Shown here piece after piece: positions 32,275 to 41,099 of a stretch of DNA of 64,000 nt. The position numbers and the translations under genes were made by a program. Source of the DNA: Sulfurimicrobium sp964552675 (GTDB lineage Bacteria; Pseudomonadota; Gammaproteobacteria; Burkholderiales; Sulfuricellaceae). The stretch's first letter is position 1. Every line of letters starts with the position of its first letter. The notes below the pieces were generated by a model. It searched no databases. It was not told the DNA's origin and saw only the letters and a list, made by a program, of their open reading frames with translations. The stretch spans positions 1 to 64,000 of the forward strand of contig CAZKHJ010000002.1 of NCBI GenBank assembly GCA_964552675.1, read 5' to 3'.

Positions 32275-34092
32275 ATGAACCGCTACCCCCTGTGGAAATA
32301 TATCGTCGTCGCAGTCGCAATGCTGCTGGGTTTTCTCTATACCCTGCCCAATTTCTTCGGTGAAATGCCGGCAGTACAGATTTCTTCCGCCCGAGCAACG
32401 GTCAAGGTGAATCAGGATACGCTAAAGCAGGTGGAAGACGCGCTGCGCCAGAGCCAGATCGCTTCACAGGGCATTTCCCTGGATGCATCCAGCATCAAGG
32501 TGCGCTTCGCCGACACCGACACCCAGCTGAAAGCCAAGGACCTGCTGCAGAACAAGCTCGGCAACGGTTATGTGGTCGCACTCAACCTCATCTCCAGTTC
32601 GCCGCGCTGGCTCACCGCCATGGGCGCGCTGCCCATGTACCTGGGCCTGGATCTGCGCGGCGGCGTGCATTTCCTGCTGGAAGTGGACATGAAAGCGGCC
32701 CTGGTCAAGACCATGGAGCGCTACACCGGCGACATCCGCAGCGCACTGCGGGATAAAAAGATCGCCTACAGCGGCATTACCCGCCAGCAGGATCAGACCA
32801 TTCTGGTCAAATTCCGTGATGCTGAAACGCGTGGCAAGGCCATCAACGAGTTGCTCAAAACCATGCCCGACCTGGTTTTGAAGGAGTCGGAAGAAGGCGG
32901 CGAATTCAGGATCACCGCCAGCATGAACCCGCAGGCGCAGAAAAAGAGCCAGGAATTCGCCCTGCAGCAGAACATCACCACCCTGCGCAACCGCGTCAAT
33001 GAGCTCGGCGTAGCCGAACCCATCATCCAGCAGCAAGGCATGGACCGGGTGGTGGTACAGCTGCCCGGCGTGCAGGATACCGCCAAGGCGAAAGAAATCC
33101 TGGGCCGCACCGCGACCCTGGAAATCCGCATGGTGGATGAGGAACACGATCTCAATGCCGCGCTCCAGGGCCAGGTTCCCTTCGGCACCGAGCTTTTCAG
33201 CGAGCGCAAGGGCATGCCCTTGCTGGTCAAGAAGCAGGTGGTCCTGACCGGGGAATATATCAGCGATGCAGCTCCGGGCTTTGACCAGCAAACCAGCGAG
33301 CCGGTGGTGCATATCTCCTTCGACGGCCGCGGCGCACGCATTTTCCGCGATGCTTCACGCGAGAACGTGGGCAAGCGCATGGCTATCCTGCTGATCGAAA
33401 AAGGCCAGGCGGAAGTCATTACCGCCCCGGTGATCCGCGAGGAAATCGGTGGCGGCCGGGTGCAGATCAGCGGCGCCATGACCACTCAGGAAGCCAACGA
33501 CGTAGCCCTGCTGCTGCGCGCCGGCGCCCTTGCGGCCCCGATGGAAATCATCGAGGAGCGTACCGTCGGACCCAGCATGGGTGCGGAGAACATCGCCAAG
33601 GGCTTCAACTCCAACATCTATGGCTTCATCGCCATCGCCCTGTTCATGATCATGTATTACCGCTTCTTCGGCGTGATTTCCACCCTTGCCCTGAGCGTCA
33701 ACGTGCTGTTCCTGGTGGCGTTGCTGTCGCTGCTGCAGGCCACGCTGACCCTGCCAGGCATGGCGGCAATCGCGCTCACCGTGGGTATGGCGATCGACTC
33801 CAACGTGCTGATCAATGAACGCATCCGCGAAGAACTGCGCAATGGCACCTCGCCGCAAGCGGCCATCTATGCCGGCTACGACCGTGCCTTCGACACCATT
33901 CTGGACTCCAATATCACCACTTTCATCGCCGGCGTGGCGCTGTTCTGGCTCGGTTCCGGCCCGGTGCGCGGCTTTGCCGTGGTGCTGTGCCTCGGCATCC
34001 TGACCTCGATCTTCAGCGCGGTGGTGGTGTCACGCAGCCTGGTCAACCTGACCTACGGCCGCAAGGCAAGGCTGGACAAGGTTTCGATTTGA
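32275..34092 (+). CDS. secD: Protein translocase subunit SecD
   Basis: 605 residues. SecD with SecF uses the proton gradient to pull proteins through SecYEG on the periplasmic side. An N-terminal helix (YIVVAVAMLLGFLYTLPNFF), the large periplasmic P1 domain with LGLDLRGGVHFLLEVD and RNRVNELGVAEPIIQQQG, and five C-terminal helices with AIALTVGMAIDSNVLINERIREEL and LDSNITTFIAG are seen. Length and order are normal. Confidence 0.96.
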   Translation: MNRYPLWKYIVVAVAMLLGFLYTLPNFFGEMPAVQISSARATVKVNQDTLKQVEDALRQSQIASQGISLDASSIKVRFADTDTQLKAKDLLQNKLGNGYVVALNLISSSPRWLTAMGALPMYLGLDLRGGVHFLLEVDMKAALVKTMERYTGDIRSALRDKKIAYSGITRQQDQTILVKFRDAETRGKAINELLKTMPDLVLKESEEGGEFRITASMNPQAQKKSQEFALQQNITTLRNRVNELGVAEPIIQQQGMDRVVVQLPGVQDTAKAKEILGRTATLEIRMVDEEHDLNAALQGQVPFGTELFSERKGMPLLVKKQVVLTGEYISDAAPGFDQQTSEPVVHISFDGRGARIFRDASRENVGKRMAILLIEKGQAEVITAPVIREEIGGGRVQISGAMTTQEANDVALLLRAGALAAPMEIIEERTVGPSMGAENIAKGFNSNIYGFIAIALFMIMYYRFFGVISTLALSVNVLFLVALLSLLQATLTLPGMAAIALTVGMAIDSNVLINERIREELRNGTSPQAAIYAGYDRAFDTILDSNITTFIAGVALFWLGSGPVRGFAVVLCLGILTSIFSAVVVSRSLVNLTYGRKARLDKVSI

Positions 34093-34113
34093 ACAATCGC
34101 CTTTCACCATCGT

Positions 34114-34187
34114 TCCTTCCCCTTCAAGGGAAGGTTAGGATGGGGATGGGATGAAAGAATCCATCCTCTCCCTGAGGGAGAGGGAAG
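34114..34187. repeat. Compound hairpin element between secD and secF
   Basis: CCTTCCC/GGGAAGG (34115-34134), AGGATGG/CCATCCT (outer) and CCTCTCC/GGAGAGG (34165-34183) form three adjacent stems in the 112-base gap. Sequences of this kind are widespread intergenic mosaics in proteobacteria. No gene is present in the gap. Confidence 0.55.
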
Positions 34188-34204
34188 CAAACTAAGGAAA
34201 AAAC

Positions 34205-35146
34205 ATGCTGGAATTTTTCAATATCAAGCGCGACGTCCCGTTCATGAGCTATGCCCGGGTGACCACGCTCATCTCGCTGGTGACTTTTATCCTGGCAGTC
34301 GCCGCCCTGGGCATGAAGGGCCTCAATCTGGGCGTGGACTTCACCGGCGGCACGGTGATGGAAATCACCTACCCGCAACCCGCCGATGTGCCCAAAGTAC
34401 GCGACACGCTCACCAAAATCGGCCTGCATGATGCCGCGGTACAAACTTTCGGCACTTCACACGACATCCTGATCCGCCTGCCGGTCAAGCCCGAACTCAG
34501 CAGCGCCAAGCTTTCCGAGCAGGTCTTCCAGGCACTGCTTGCAGCAGACGCCGGCGCAAAGCTGCAGCGCGTCGAATTCGTCGGCCCGCAGGTCGGCAAG
34601 GAATTGTATGAAAACGGCGCCCTGGCCATGCTGGTAGTGTGTCTCGGCATCATGGCCTATCTCGCGATTCGCTTCGAGTGGCGCTTTGCCGTGGCCGCCA
34701 TCATCGCCAACATGCACGACATCGTGATCATCCTCGGCTGCTTTGCTTTCTTCCAGTGGGAATTCTCCCTTACCGTGCTGGCCGGCGTGCTCGCCATCCT
34801 GGGCTATTCGGTAAACGAGTCGGTGGTGGTATTCGACCGGATCCGCGAAAACTTCCGCAAAATGCGCAAGGCCAGCGTCCCCGAAATCATCGACAACGCC
34901 ATCACCCGCACCATGTCGCGCACCATCATCACCCACTCCATGACCGAGCTGATGGTGCTGGCCATGCTGTTCCTGGGCGGCGAAGCGCTGCATTACTTTG
35001 CCCTGGCACTGACCATCGGCATCGTGTTCGGCATCTACTCCTCGGTGCTGGTCGCCAGCCCGATCGTGCTGTGGCTGGGCGTATCCCGCGAGCAATTCAT
35101 CAAGCCGGAAAAGAAGGAAGGCGAAGAAGCCGAAGTGATGCCTTAA
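34205..35146 (+). CDS. secF: Protein translocase subunit SecF
   Basis: 313 residues with six hydrophobic helices. Typical parts are FNIKRDVPFMSYARVTTLIS, GLNLGVDFTGGTVMEI, VEFVGPQVGKEL, ILGYSVNESVVVFDRIRENFRK and the NAITRTMSRTIITHSMTEL segment. It is the partner of SecD upstream and completes the yajC-secD-secF unit. The charged C-terminus (KPEKKEGEEAEV) is cytoplasmic. Confidence 0.96.
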   Translation: MLEFFNIKRDVPFMSYARVTTLISLVTFILAVAALGMKGLNLGVDFTGGTVMEITYPQPADVPKVRDTLTKIGLHDAAVQTFGTSHDILIRLPVKPELSSAKLSEQVFQALLAADAGAKLQRVEFVGPQVGKELYENGALAMLVVCLGIMAYLAIRFEWRFAVAAIIANMHDIVIILGCFAFFQWEFSLTVLAGVLAILGYSVNESVVVFDRIRENFRKMRKASVPEIIDNAITRTMSRTIITHSMTELMVLAMLFLGGEALHYFALALTIGIVFGIYSSVLVASPIVLWLGVSREQFIKPEKKEGEEAEVMP

Positions 35147-35155
35147 TCCATCACA

Positions 35156-35794
35156 GTGGAGCTTCTTCTTTCCCTTATCGACCTTGTCCTGCACCTGGAC
35201 AAGTTCCTGCCGGCCCTGATCCAGCAATATGGCGCCTGGATCTACCTGGCGCTGTTCCTGGTCATATTTTGCGAAACCGGGCTGGTCGTCACCCCCTTCC
35301 TGCCCGGCGACTCCCTGCTCTTCATCGCCGGTGCCATCGCTGCCAGTGGCGCGATGGATCCTGCGCTGCTGGTGGCGCTGCTGGTCTCGGCCTCGTTCCT
35401 GGGCGACAACACCAACTACTGGATCGGCCGTCTGGCCGGACCCCGGATATTCAAGAGCAACACCTCACGCCTGCTCAACCGCGATCACCTCGACAAGACT
35501 CACCGGTTTTATGAAAAGCACGGCGGCAAGGCCATCGTTCTGGCACGCTTCTTCCCCATCATCCGTACCTTCGCGCCCTTTGTTGCCGGCATGGGCAGCA
35601 TGGATTACCGCCGCTTTCTCGCTTTCAGCCTCAGCGGCAGCCTGGCCTGGGTCGGCTTCTTCGTGCTGGGGGGCTATTTCTTCGGCAACATTCCGGTCAT
35701 CAGGGACAATCTCACCCTGATGATGCTCGGCATCATCATCCTTTCGCTCCTGCCCGGCATCATCGGCTACCTGCGCCACCGTTCCCAGCCCTGA
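35156..35794 (+). CDS. DedA-family membrane protein
   Basis: 212 residues from GTG 35156, nine bases after secF. The VTT/SNARE-associated domain is clear: FCETGLVVTPFLPGDSLLFIAGA, GDNTNYWIGRLAGPRIF, HGGKAIVLARFFPIIRTFAPFVAGMGSM and SGSLAWVGFFVLGGYFFG. The conserved E/D and the R-x3-R motif (ARFFPIIR) needed for DedA function are present. These inner-membrane proteins are linked to undecaprenyl phosphate or phospholipid flipping and envelope integrity; the exact lipid is not predictable. Confidence 0.92.
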   Translation: MELLLSLIDLVLHLDKFLPALIQQYGAWIYLALFLVIFCETGLVVTPFLPGDSLLFIAGAIAASGAMDPALLVALLVSASFLGDNTNYWIGRLAGPRIFKSNTSRLLNRDHLDKTHRFYEKHGGKAIVLARFFPIIRTFAPFVAGMGSMDYRRFLAFSLSGSLAWVGFFVLGGYFFGNIPVIRDNLTLMMLGIIILSLLPGIIGYLRHRSQP

Positions 35795-35845
35795 CGCGCC
35801 CGCCTCTTTGCTATTGGCCTGAACCATGATAGGTTTGCAGGCACG

Positions 35846-37693
35846 ATGATGGGAGCATTCATGTTCAGCCTCTATGTAATCCTTGGCCTGCTGTTTCTGG
35901 CCGCCCCGCTGCTGGGAGTTATCGCCTATCTGCGCGTCAACCAGCTGGAGAAAACGCTCAGAAACCAGCGTGCCAGCGACGCGCTGGCTGCACGTGTAGC
36001 CGCGCTGGAAGCTGAAATCGCCTTACTCAAGGGGCAAGCGCCAGAAAAACCCGTCATTACGGCTGAACCGGCAATTGAGCCAGCGCCTCCGCAACAAATC
36101 ACGCCGGTTCCTGCGCCACCGCTCAAAACCACGCCCAAGCCCGCCCCCAAAATGGACCTGGAGTCGCTGATCGCCGGACGCTGGCTCAACCGCATCGGTA
36201 TCGTCGCCCTGCTGCTGGCAGGCTCGTTTTTCCTCAAATTCGCCTTCGACAACGACTGGATCGGCCCGGCAGGCCGTGTTGCCTTCGGCCTGCTATCAGG
36301 CAGTGCGCTGATCGCATGGAGCCAGGCCCTGCTCAAGCGCGGCTACAGCTACTTTTCCGACGGCATCGCCGGACTGGGAGCGGGCGTGCTGTACCTTTCG
36401 CTCTATGCCGCGCACCAGTTTTACCATCTGGTACCGTCCTGGGCGGCATTCGGCGGCATGGCCATCACCACCATTGCCCTGATGGGCCTGGCGCTGGGCC
36501 GCGACTCGCTGCGCATCGCCCTGCTGGCACTGGCTGGCGGTTTTCTCACCCCGGCCCTGCTAAGCAGCGGGGTGGACGCGCAAATCCAGCTGTTCAGCTA
36601 TCTGGCCGTATTGAATATGGGCCTGATGCTTCTCGCCCACCGCCGCGACTGGGACCTGCTGCCGCCGCTGGCGCTGGCTGCCACCATCGCCTATTACGTC
36701 GGCTGGTCCAGCCAGTTCTACCTTGAAGCCACCCATCTGTTGCCGACACTGGCATTCCTGACCCTGTTCTTTGCCCAGTTCGCTGTCCTGTCGGTGCTCC
36801 AGGCACGCCGCAGCGAGCGTCTCGCGGCGCTGCAAACCCTGCTGCTGCTCCTCAACGCCGCCTTCTGCCTCATTGCACTGGGCGACCTGCTCTATGACCA
36901 GCACCGCGCCTACCTGACCTTTGCCCTGTTGCTGCTCTCCGCAGCCTATCTCGGCATGATGCGCCTCTCGCCACCCTCGCCCGCACGTCTGCCTTTTGCC
37001 GCCATGGCGTTGACGGCCGCCACGCTGGCTATTCCGGTGCAACTGGAAGGCGAATGGATCGCCATCGCCTGGGCCATCGAGGGCGCCGCCCTGGCCGGCA
37101 GCGGATTCAGAAGCGGCAACACCAGCCTGCGCAGCGCCGCGCTGATCCTGTTGGCCCTCGCCGCGCTGACGCTGATTTCCGACCTGCCGGACGGCGGCAC
37201 ATTCCTGCTCAATGCGCGCTTCGCCGCCTTTGCCGTGCTGGTCGCCAGCTTCGGCCTGTCTGCCGCATGGGCGTTCAGGACGGGCGGAATACTCTCCAGT
37301 AACCAGCGCTTCGGCTTTGGCGTAGTGGGCGTGACTGCCAATATCTTTGCCGTCTGGAGCCTGTCGCTGGAACTGTGGGATCTGTTCAGTACCGGGCAGC
37401 GCACCGGCCTGGCGCAAATGCTGTCCCTGTCGCTGTTCTGGGCGGCGTATGCCACGGCCCTGATCCTTCTGGGTGTGCGGCGCAACCTTCCCGCCCTGCG
37501 CTGGCAGGCGCTGGCACTGTTCGGCCTGCTGGTGGGCAAGGTATTCCTGTATGACCTGTCCCTGCTCGACAAGGCGTATCGTATTGCCTCCTTCTTTGCC
37601 CTGGGCACGGCATTGCTGGCCGTCTCCTTTTTCTACCAGCACCGCCAGAAAACAGATAAAAGCGGGGCCGGGGCCTCCGGGGAAACGCCGTGA
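35846..37693 (+). CDS. DUF2339 multi-spanning membrane protein
   Basis: 615 residues (a second Met, at 35861, is another possible start). An N-terminal helix is followed by a coiled-coil (QLEKTLRNQRASDALAARVAALEAEIALLK) and a Pro-rich linker, then more than a dozen hydrophobic helices starting at RWLNRIGIVALLLAGSFFLKFAFDNDWIGP, the signature start of DUF2339. The function of the family is unknown. Its stop overlaps the GTG start of the DUF3999 gene (GTGA); the two families commonly occur together, suggesting an envelope complex. Confidence 0.88.
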   Translation: MMGAFMFSLYVILGLLFLAAPLLGVIAYLRVNQLEKTLRNQRASDALAARVAALEAEIALLKGQAPEKPVITAEPAIEPAPPQQITPVPAPPLKTTPKPAPKMDLESLIAGRWLNRIGIVALLLAGSFFLKFAFDNDWIGPAGRVAFGLLSGSALIAWSQALLKRGYSYFSDGIAGLGAGVLYLSLYAAHQFYHLVPSWAAFGGMAITTIALMGLALGRDSLRIALLALAGGFLTPALLSSGVDAQIQLFSYLAVLNMGLMLLAHRRDWDLLPPLALAATIAYYVGWSSQFYLEATHLLPTLAFLTLFFAQFAVLSVLQARRSERLAALQTLLLLLNAAFCLIALGDLLYDQHRAYLTFALLLLSAAYLGMMRLSPPSPARLPFAAMALTAATLAIPVQLEGEWIAIAWAIEGAALAGSGFRSGNTSLRSAALILLALAALTLISDLPDGGTFLLNARFAAFAVLVASFGLSAAWAFRTGGILSSNQRFGFGVVGVTANIFAVWSLSLELWDLFSTGQRTGLAQMLSLSLFWAAYATALILLGVRRNLPALRWQALALFGLLVGKVFLYDLSLLDKAYRIASFFALGTALLAVSFFYQHRQKTDKSGAGASGETP

Positions 37694-38952
37694 CACGCTG
37701 GCTATTCCTGCTGCTTTTCCCTTTCAGCGCACAGGGCATGGAACTGCCCAGCGCCTGGCAGCACTGGCAATATGCGCGCGCCTTGCAGATACCCGCCGCA
37801 ACTGCGGAATGGGTACGTTTCCCCCTGCCGCCCGAGATTTATGGCCCGGCGCAGGGCGACCTCGCCGATCTGCGGCTGATCGACCGAAGCGGCAGGGAAA
37901 TCCCCTATCTGCTGCACGCGCAACAGGAGCAGTGTCAGCGCACCTGGCGCAGCGCGCCGCTCAGCGATACCGGCTTCACGCCCGGCCGCTACAGCCAGGC
38001 AGTGATCGACGCGGGGCCTGATGGCTCACCGCATAATGCAGTTGAAGTCACTACCGACCAGAAGGATTTTTTTGCCTGGACCGAGATCGCCGCCAGTGAT
38101 GACCGCATCACCTGGCGCATCGTGCGGGAGAAGGCGCCGTTCTACCGCTTTGACGGCGACAGGCTGAACAGCGGCGAGATACTGAGCTACCCCCTGACCC
38201 GCTCGCGCTGGCTGCGTCTGCGCTTTCTGCAAGGCGAGAAGGCGCTGGTGGCGACCAGCGCCCGCATCACCCGGGAAGTCCGGAGCGAGGCGGAGCACAT
38301 TCCGCTCAACACCAGATTTCAGCCCGATGCCCGGCAAGAGGAACGGGAAGAGCGATGGCAAACCGATCTGGGTCAGAACTTGCCGCCCATATCCGCGTTC
38401 CGCCTTGAATCCAGCCAGCAGGAATTCCACCGTGGAATCAGAATCAGCGCCAGCGATGACGGCAAAAACTGGCGCAGCATCGCTCACGGACATCTTTACC
38501 GCCATGCCGCCACGCTTGATGCAAGGCAGCGCGCCGTGCTGAAAATCGGCTTTCCCGAGTCACGCGCCAGGTTCTGGCGCATCAGCATCCTCAACCACAA
38601 CGACCCCGCGCTGCCCGACCTGCAAATCAGCATGCTGACAATCCCGCGCCATGTGGCTTTCAAGCGTGAAGCCGGCCAGGATTACCACCTGCTCTATGGC
38701 AACCCGCGCGCCAAGCCGGCGCAATACGAGCTGGCCCAGCTATCGAACGGCACGCAATGGCAAAATGCACCGCTTGCGACATTGGGAAAGGAAGTAGCCA
38801 ATACGGCTCATGTCAGCCCGGCGCCCTGGAGCGAACGCCATCCGTGGCTGCTGTGGTCGGCATTGATTGCGGCAGTGGGCCTGCTGGCGTGGATCGCAAT
38901 CAATGCGCTACGCCATGGTCATGCGGGGACAGAGGATAAAGCGGGGAATTGA
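37690..38952 (+). CDS. DUF3999 exported, membrane-anchored protein
   Basis: 420 residues from GTG 37690, overlapping the DUF2339 stop by four bases. There is a signal peptide (LFLLLFPFSAQGMELPSAW), then a large periplasmic beta-rich region with two discoidin-like segments (FFAWTEIAASDDRITWRIV and FHRGIRISASDDGKNWRSIAHG), and a C-terminal transmembrane helix (LLWSALIAAVGLLAWIAINAL). This matches DUF3999. The discoidin-like folds suggest carbohydrate binding, which is inference. It is the probable partner of the upstream membrane protein. Confidence 0.87.
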   Translation: MTRWLFLLLFPFSAQGMELPSAWQHWQYARALQIPAATAEWVRFPLPPEIYGPAQGDLADLRLIDRSGREIPYLLHAQQEQCQRTWRSAPLSDTGFTPGRYSQAVIDAGPDGSPHNAVEVTTDQKDFFAWTEIAASDDRITWRIVREKAPFYRFDGDRLNSGEILSYPLTRSRWLRLRFLQGEKALVATSARITREVRSEAEHIPLNTRFQPDARQEEREERWQTDLGQNLPPISAFRLESSQQEFHRGIRISASDDGKNWRSIAHGHLYRHAATLDARQRAVLKIGFPESRARFWRISILNHNDPALPDLQISMLTIPRHVAFKREAGQDYHLLYGNPRAKPAQYELAQLSNGTQWQNAPLATLGKEVANTAHVSPAPWSERHPWLLWSALIAAVGLLAWIAINALRHGHAGTEDKAGN

Positions 38953-38984
38953 ACAGGACGGGAGGTCACTCCCCGTCCCGTGCA

Positions 38985-39191
38985 TCAAGCGGTGGTGTTG
39001 ACATTCCGGCCCAGATTGGGCGGCAGGTTGGCTACGGTTTTTTCCTGCTTGGGCGCTTCCGGCTGTTTCCGTGAATTTTGCGCCTCGGCCTGCTGCATGG
39101 CCTTTCTCAGCTCGGATACGCCTGCCGAATCACCGGCACTCTGCCCGGCAATCGAAGCCAGCGCCGTATTCGTATTGGTGTTTACATTCAT
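38985..39191 (-). CDS. YjfB-like small putative motility protein
   Basis: 68 residues. The ATG at 39191 is preceded by GGAGG. The N-terminus is Asn/Thr-rich, the middle has a VSELRKAMQQAEAQ helix, and the C-terminus LPPNLGRNVNTTA is the hallmark of the YjfB family, whose members are annotated as putative motility proteins without proven function. No flagellar genes are in the window. It is convergent with the DUF3999 gene and divergent from oxyR (92 bases apart). Confidence 0.72.
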   Translation of the reverse strand: MNVNTNTNTALASIAGQSAGDSAGVSELRKAMQQAEAQNSRKQPEAPKQEKTVANLPPNLGRNVNTTA

Positions 39192-39283
39192 AATAACCTC
39201 CGCTTTCGATCAAGCATTTTCAGTATACGCCAACTTTTTACCGCGATGCAATCCTGCCCGCCGGATTAGGATAAGATTTCATC

Positions 39284-40228
39284 ATGACACTCACCGAACT
39301 GCGCTATATCGTTTCTCTCGCCCGCACCCGCCACTTTGGCCGTGCGGCGGAGGCCTGCTTCGTCAGCCAACCCACCCTGAGCGTGGCAATCCGCAAACTG
39401 GAAGAGGAGCTGGGTGTGGCACTGTTCGAGCGCGGCACTGGCGAAATCAGCATCACGGCGGTAGGGGAACGCATCATCGAACAGGCGCAGCGGGTACTGG
39501 AAGAAAGCGCCACGATCAAGCTCATCGCCCAGCAGGGACGCGACCAGCTGGCCGGCCCGCTGCGGCTGGGCGCGATTTACACCATCGCGCCCTATCTCCT
39601 GCCCCACCTCATTCCTGCCTTGCGCCAGCTGGCGCCAAACATGCCGCTGCACCTCGAGGAAAATTTCACCACGCGCCTGAATGAACGGCTGAAACAGGGG
39701 GAGCTCGACGCCATCATCATCGCCCTGCCCTTTGGCGAGCCGGGTATCGTCACCCAGGCACTCTATGACGAGCCCTTCATCGTCGCCCTGCCCAACGAAC
39801 ACCCCTGGTGCAAAAAGAAAGCCATCAGCAGCGCTGAACTGGCTGAGGAAAGCCTGCTGCTGCTGGGCTCCGGCCACTGTTTCCGCGACCAGGTACTCCA
39901 GGTCTGCCCCGCACTCAACCGCTCATCCGCCGGACCGGCCAGTATCCAGAAAACACTCGAAGGCAGCTCACTCGAAACTATCCGCCACATGGTGGCCAGC
40001 GGCGCGGGCCTCACCGTGCTGCCCTGCAGCGCCGTCGGTCCGGCGCAACACGAAAACCGCCTCCTGACCTTCCGTCCCTTTGCCCCCCCCATCCCCAGCC
40101 GCCGCGTGGCCCTGGCCTGGCGCAAGAGCTTTCCCCGCCCGCAGGCGCTGGAGGCGTTGCGCCAGGCGGCACTGGCATCCAACCTCGCATGTGTAGACAA
40201 GCTCGACGCCTCACCCCAGGAACATTAA
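39284..40228 (+). CDS. oxyR: Hydrogen peroxide-sensing LysR-type regulator OxyR
   Basis: 314 residues. The N-terminal helix-turn-helix (LRYIVSLARTRHFGRAAEACFVSQPTLSVAIRKLEEELGV, in two parts) and the regulatory domain are of the LysR family. The decisive feature is GSGHCFRDQVLQVC, with cysteines at exactly 199 and 208, the pair that forms the redox disulfide in E. coli OxyR. It is followed by a rubrerythrin gene with a predicted OxyR box just after the oxyR stop, which supports a role in peroxide defence. Alternative LysR functions are unlikely given the cysteines. Confidence 0.94.
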   Translation: MTLTELRYIVSLARTRHFGRAAEACFVSQPTLSVAIRKLEEELGVALFERGTGEISITAVGERIIEQAQRVLEESATIKLIAQQGRDQLAGPLRLGAIYTIAPYLLPHLIPALRQLAPNMPLHLEENFTTRLNERLKQGELDAIIIALPFGEPGIVTQALYDEPFIVALPNEHPWCKKKAISSAELAEESLLLLGSGHCFRDQVLQVCPALNRSSAGPASIQKTLEGSSLETIRHMVASGAGLTVLPCSAVGPAQHENRLLTFRPFAPPIPSRRVALAWRKSFPRPQALEALRQAALASNLACVDKLDASPQEH

Positions 40229-40264
40229 TAGCATTAAGCTATCAATTTTATAATAACAATCAAT
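40228..40264 (+). promoter_or_regulatory. OxyR-type tetra-half-site upstream of rubrerythrin
   Basis: ATAG-N7-CTAT (40228-40242), then N7, then ATAA-N7-CAAT (40250-40264). This reproduces the spacing of the known OxyR consensus ATAG-N7-CTAT-N7-ATAG-N7-CTAT, with the first pair perfect and the second 3/4 in each half. A weak -10 (TATATT, 40273-40278) lies just downstream, as expected for an activated promoter. Confidence 0.65.
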
Positions 40265-40335
40265 TATACAAATATATTCATTCTCCCTAAGATGCGAACC
40301 GTGGACTGAGCCACTGCATAGACAAGGAGAATGAA

Positions 40336-40803
40336 ATGCAAGAATCCATTACCATCAAAAACATCGAAGCCGCTTTCGCCGGCGAATCCATGGCCCACAT
40401 CAAGTACCTGTACTTTGCCAGAATGTGCCGCGTCCAGGGTGACGAAGCGAGCGCCAAGGTATTTGAGGAAACCGCTGCGCAGGAAGTGCAGCACGCCTTC
40501 GGCCACCTCGACCTGCTTTTCCCGAAGGACGAAATGACGCCAGCACGCTGCCTGGAAATGGCGATTGCCGGCGAAACGCACGAATACACCGAGATGTACC
40601 CCTCGTTCCGCCATGCCGCAGTGGAAGAAAAAAATCACGCTGCGGTGGCGGAAATCGATGAACAGATCGCCGAATCGAAGGAACACGCGGAACGCTTCGC
40701 CGCCACCCTGGAGAAAGCCGCCAAACGCTTCGCCGCGCTGGCCAGGGTCGAGGAACGTCATGCCAATCACTACCGCGAGACCCTGGCCCGGGTACAAGGC
40801 TGA
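40336..40803 (+). CDS. Rubrerythrin (di-iron domain only)
   Basis: 155 residues. Rubrerythrin reduces hydrogen peroxide with electrons from rubredoxin. The ferritin-like di-iron ligands are visible in order: FAGESMAHIKY, FEETAAQEVQHAFGH, AIAGETHEYTEMYP and ARVEERHANHY. The usual C-terminal rubredoxin domain is absent; a separate rubredoxin gene follows 77 bases downstream, so the domain is supplied in trans. ATG 40336 is preceded by AAGGAGAATGAA. It probably answers to OxyR through the upstream box. Confidence 0.92.
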   Translation: MQESITIKNIEAAFAGESMAHIKYLYFARMCRVQGDEASAKVFEETAAQEVQHAFGHLDLLFPKDEMTPARCLEMAIAGETHEYTEMYPSFRHAAVEEKNHAAVAEIDEQIAESKEHAERFAATLEKAAKRFAALARVEERHANHYRETLARVQG

Positions 40804-40880
40804 CAACTTGCAAAACCCGTCATCAGCCTCATGTGGGTTGATCGGAAAATTACTTTTAGACTGAATCCAAGGAGATGAAA

Positions 40881-41045
40881 ATGAAGAAATTCCAATGCGT
40901 GGTATGCGGCTGGGTTTACGACGAAGTGCAGGGCGATGCAGAGCATGGCATCGCGCCCGGCACCCGCTGGGCCGACGTGCCTGACAGCTGGACCTGCCCG
41001 GACTGCGGCGTAAGCAAGTCGGACTTTGAAATGGTGGAAATCTGA
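40881..41045 (+). CDS. Rubredoxin
   Basis: 54 residues, a gene easily missed for its size. The Fe(Cys)4 centre is complete: C6 and C9 in FQCVVCGWVY, C39 and C42 in TCPDCGVSK, with the usual GDAEHGIAPGTRWADVPDSW loop between. The start is ATG 40881, with AAGGAG at 40869; an ATG at 40875 is too close to that site. It carries electrons from the reductase downstream to rubrerythrin upstream, all in one direction. Confidence 0.95.
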   Translation: MKKFQCVVCGWVYDEVQGDAEHGIAPGTRWADVPDSWTCPDCGVSKSDFEMVEI

Positions 41046-41099
41046 ACCACTGACGGGCGAAGGGAGCACGCCCCCTTCGCCCCCGCATGGAGAATCAAG

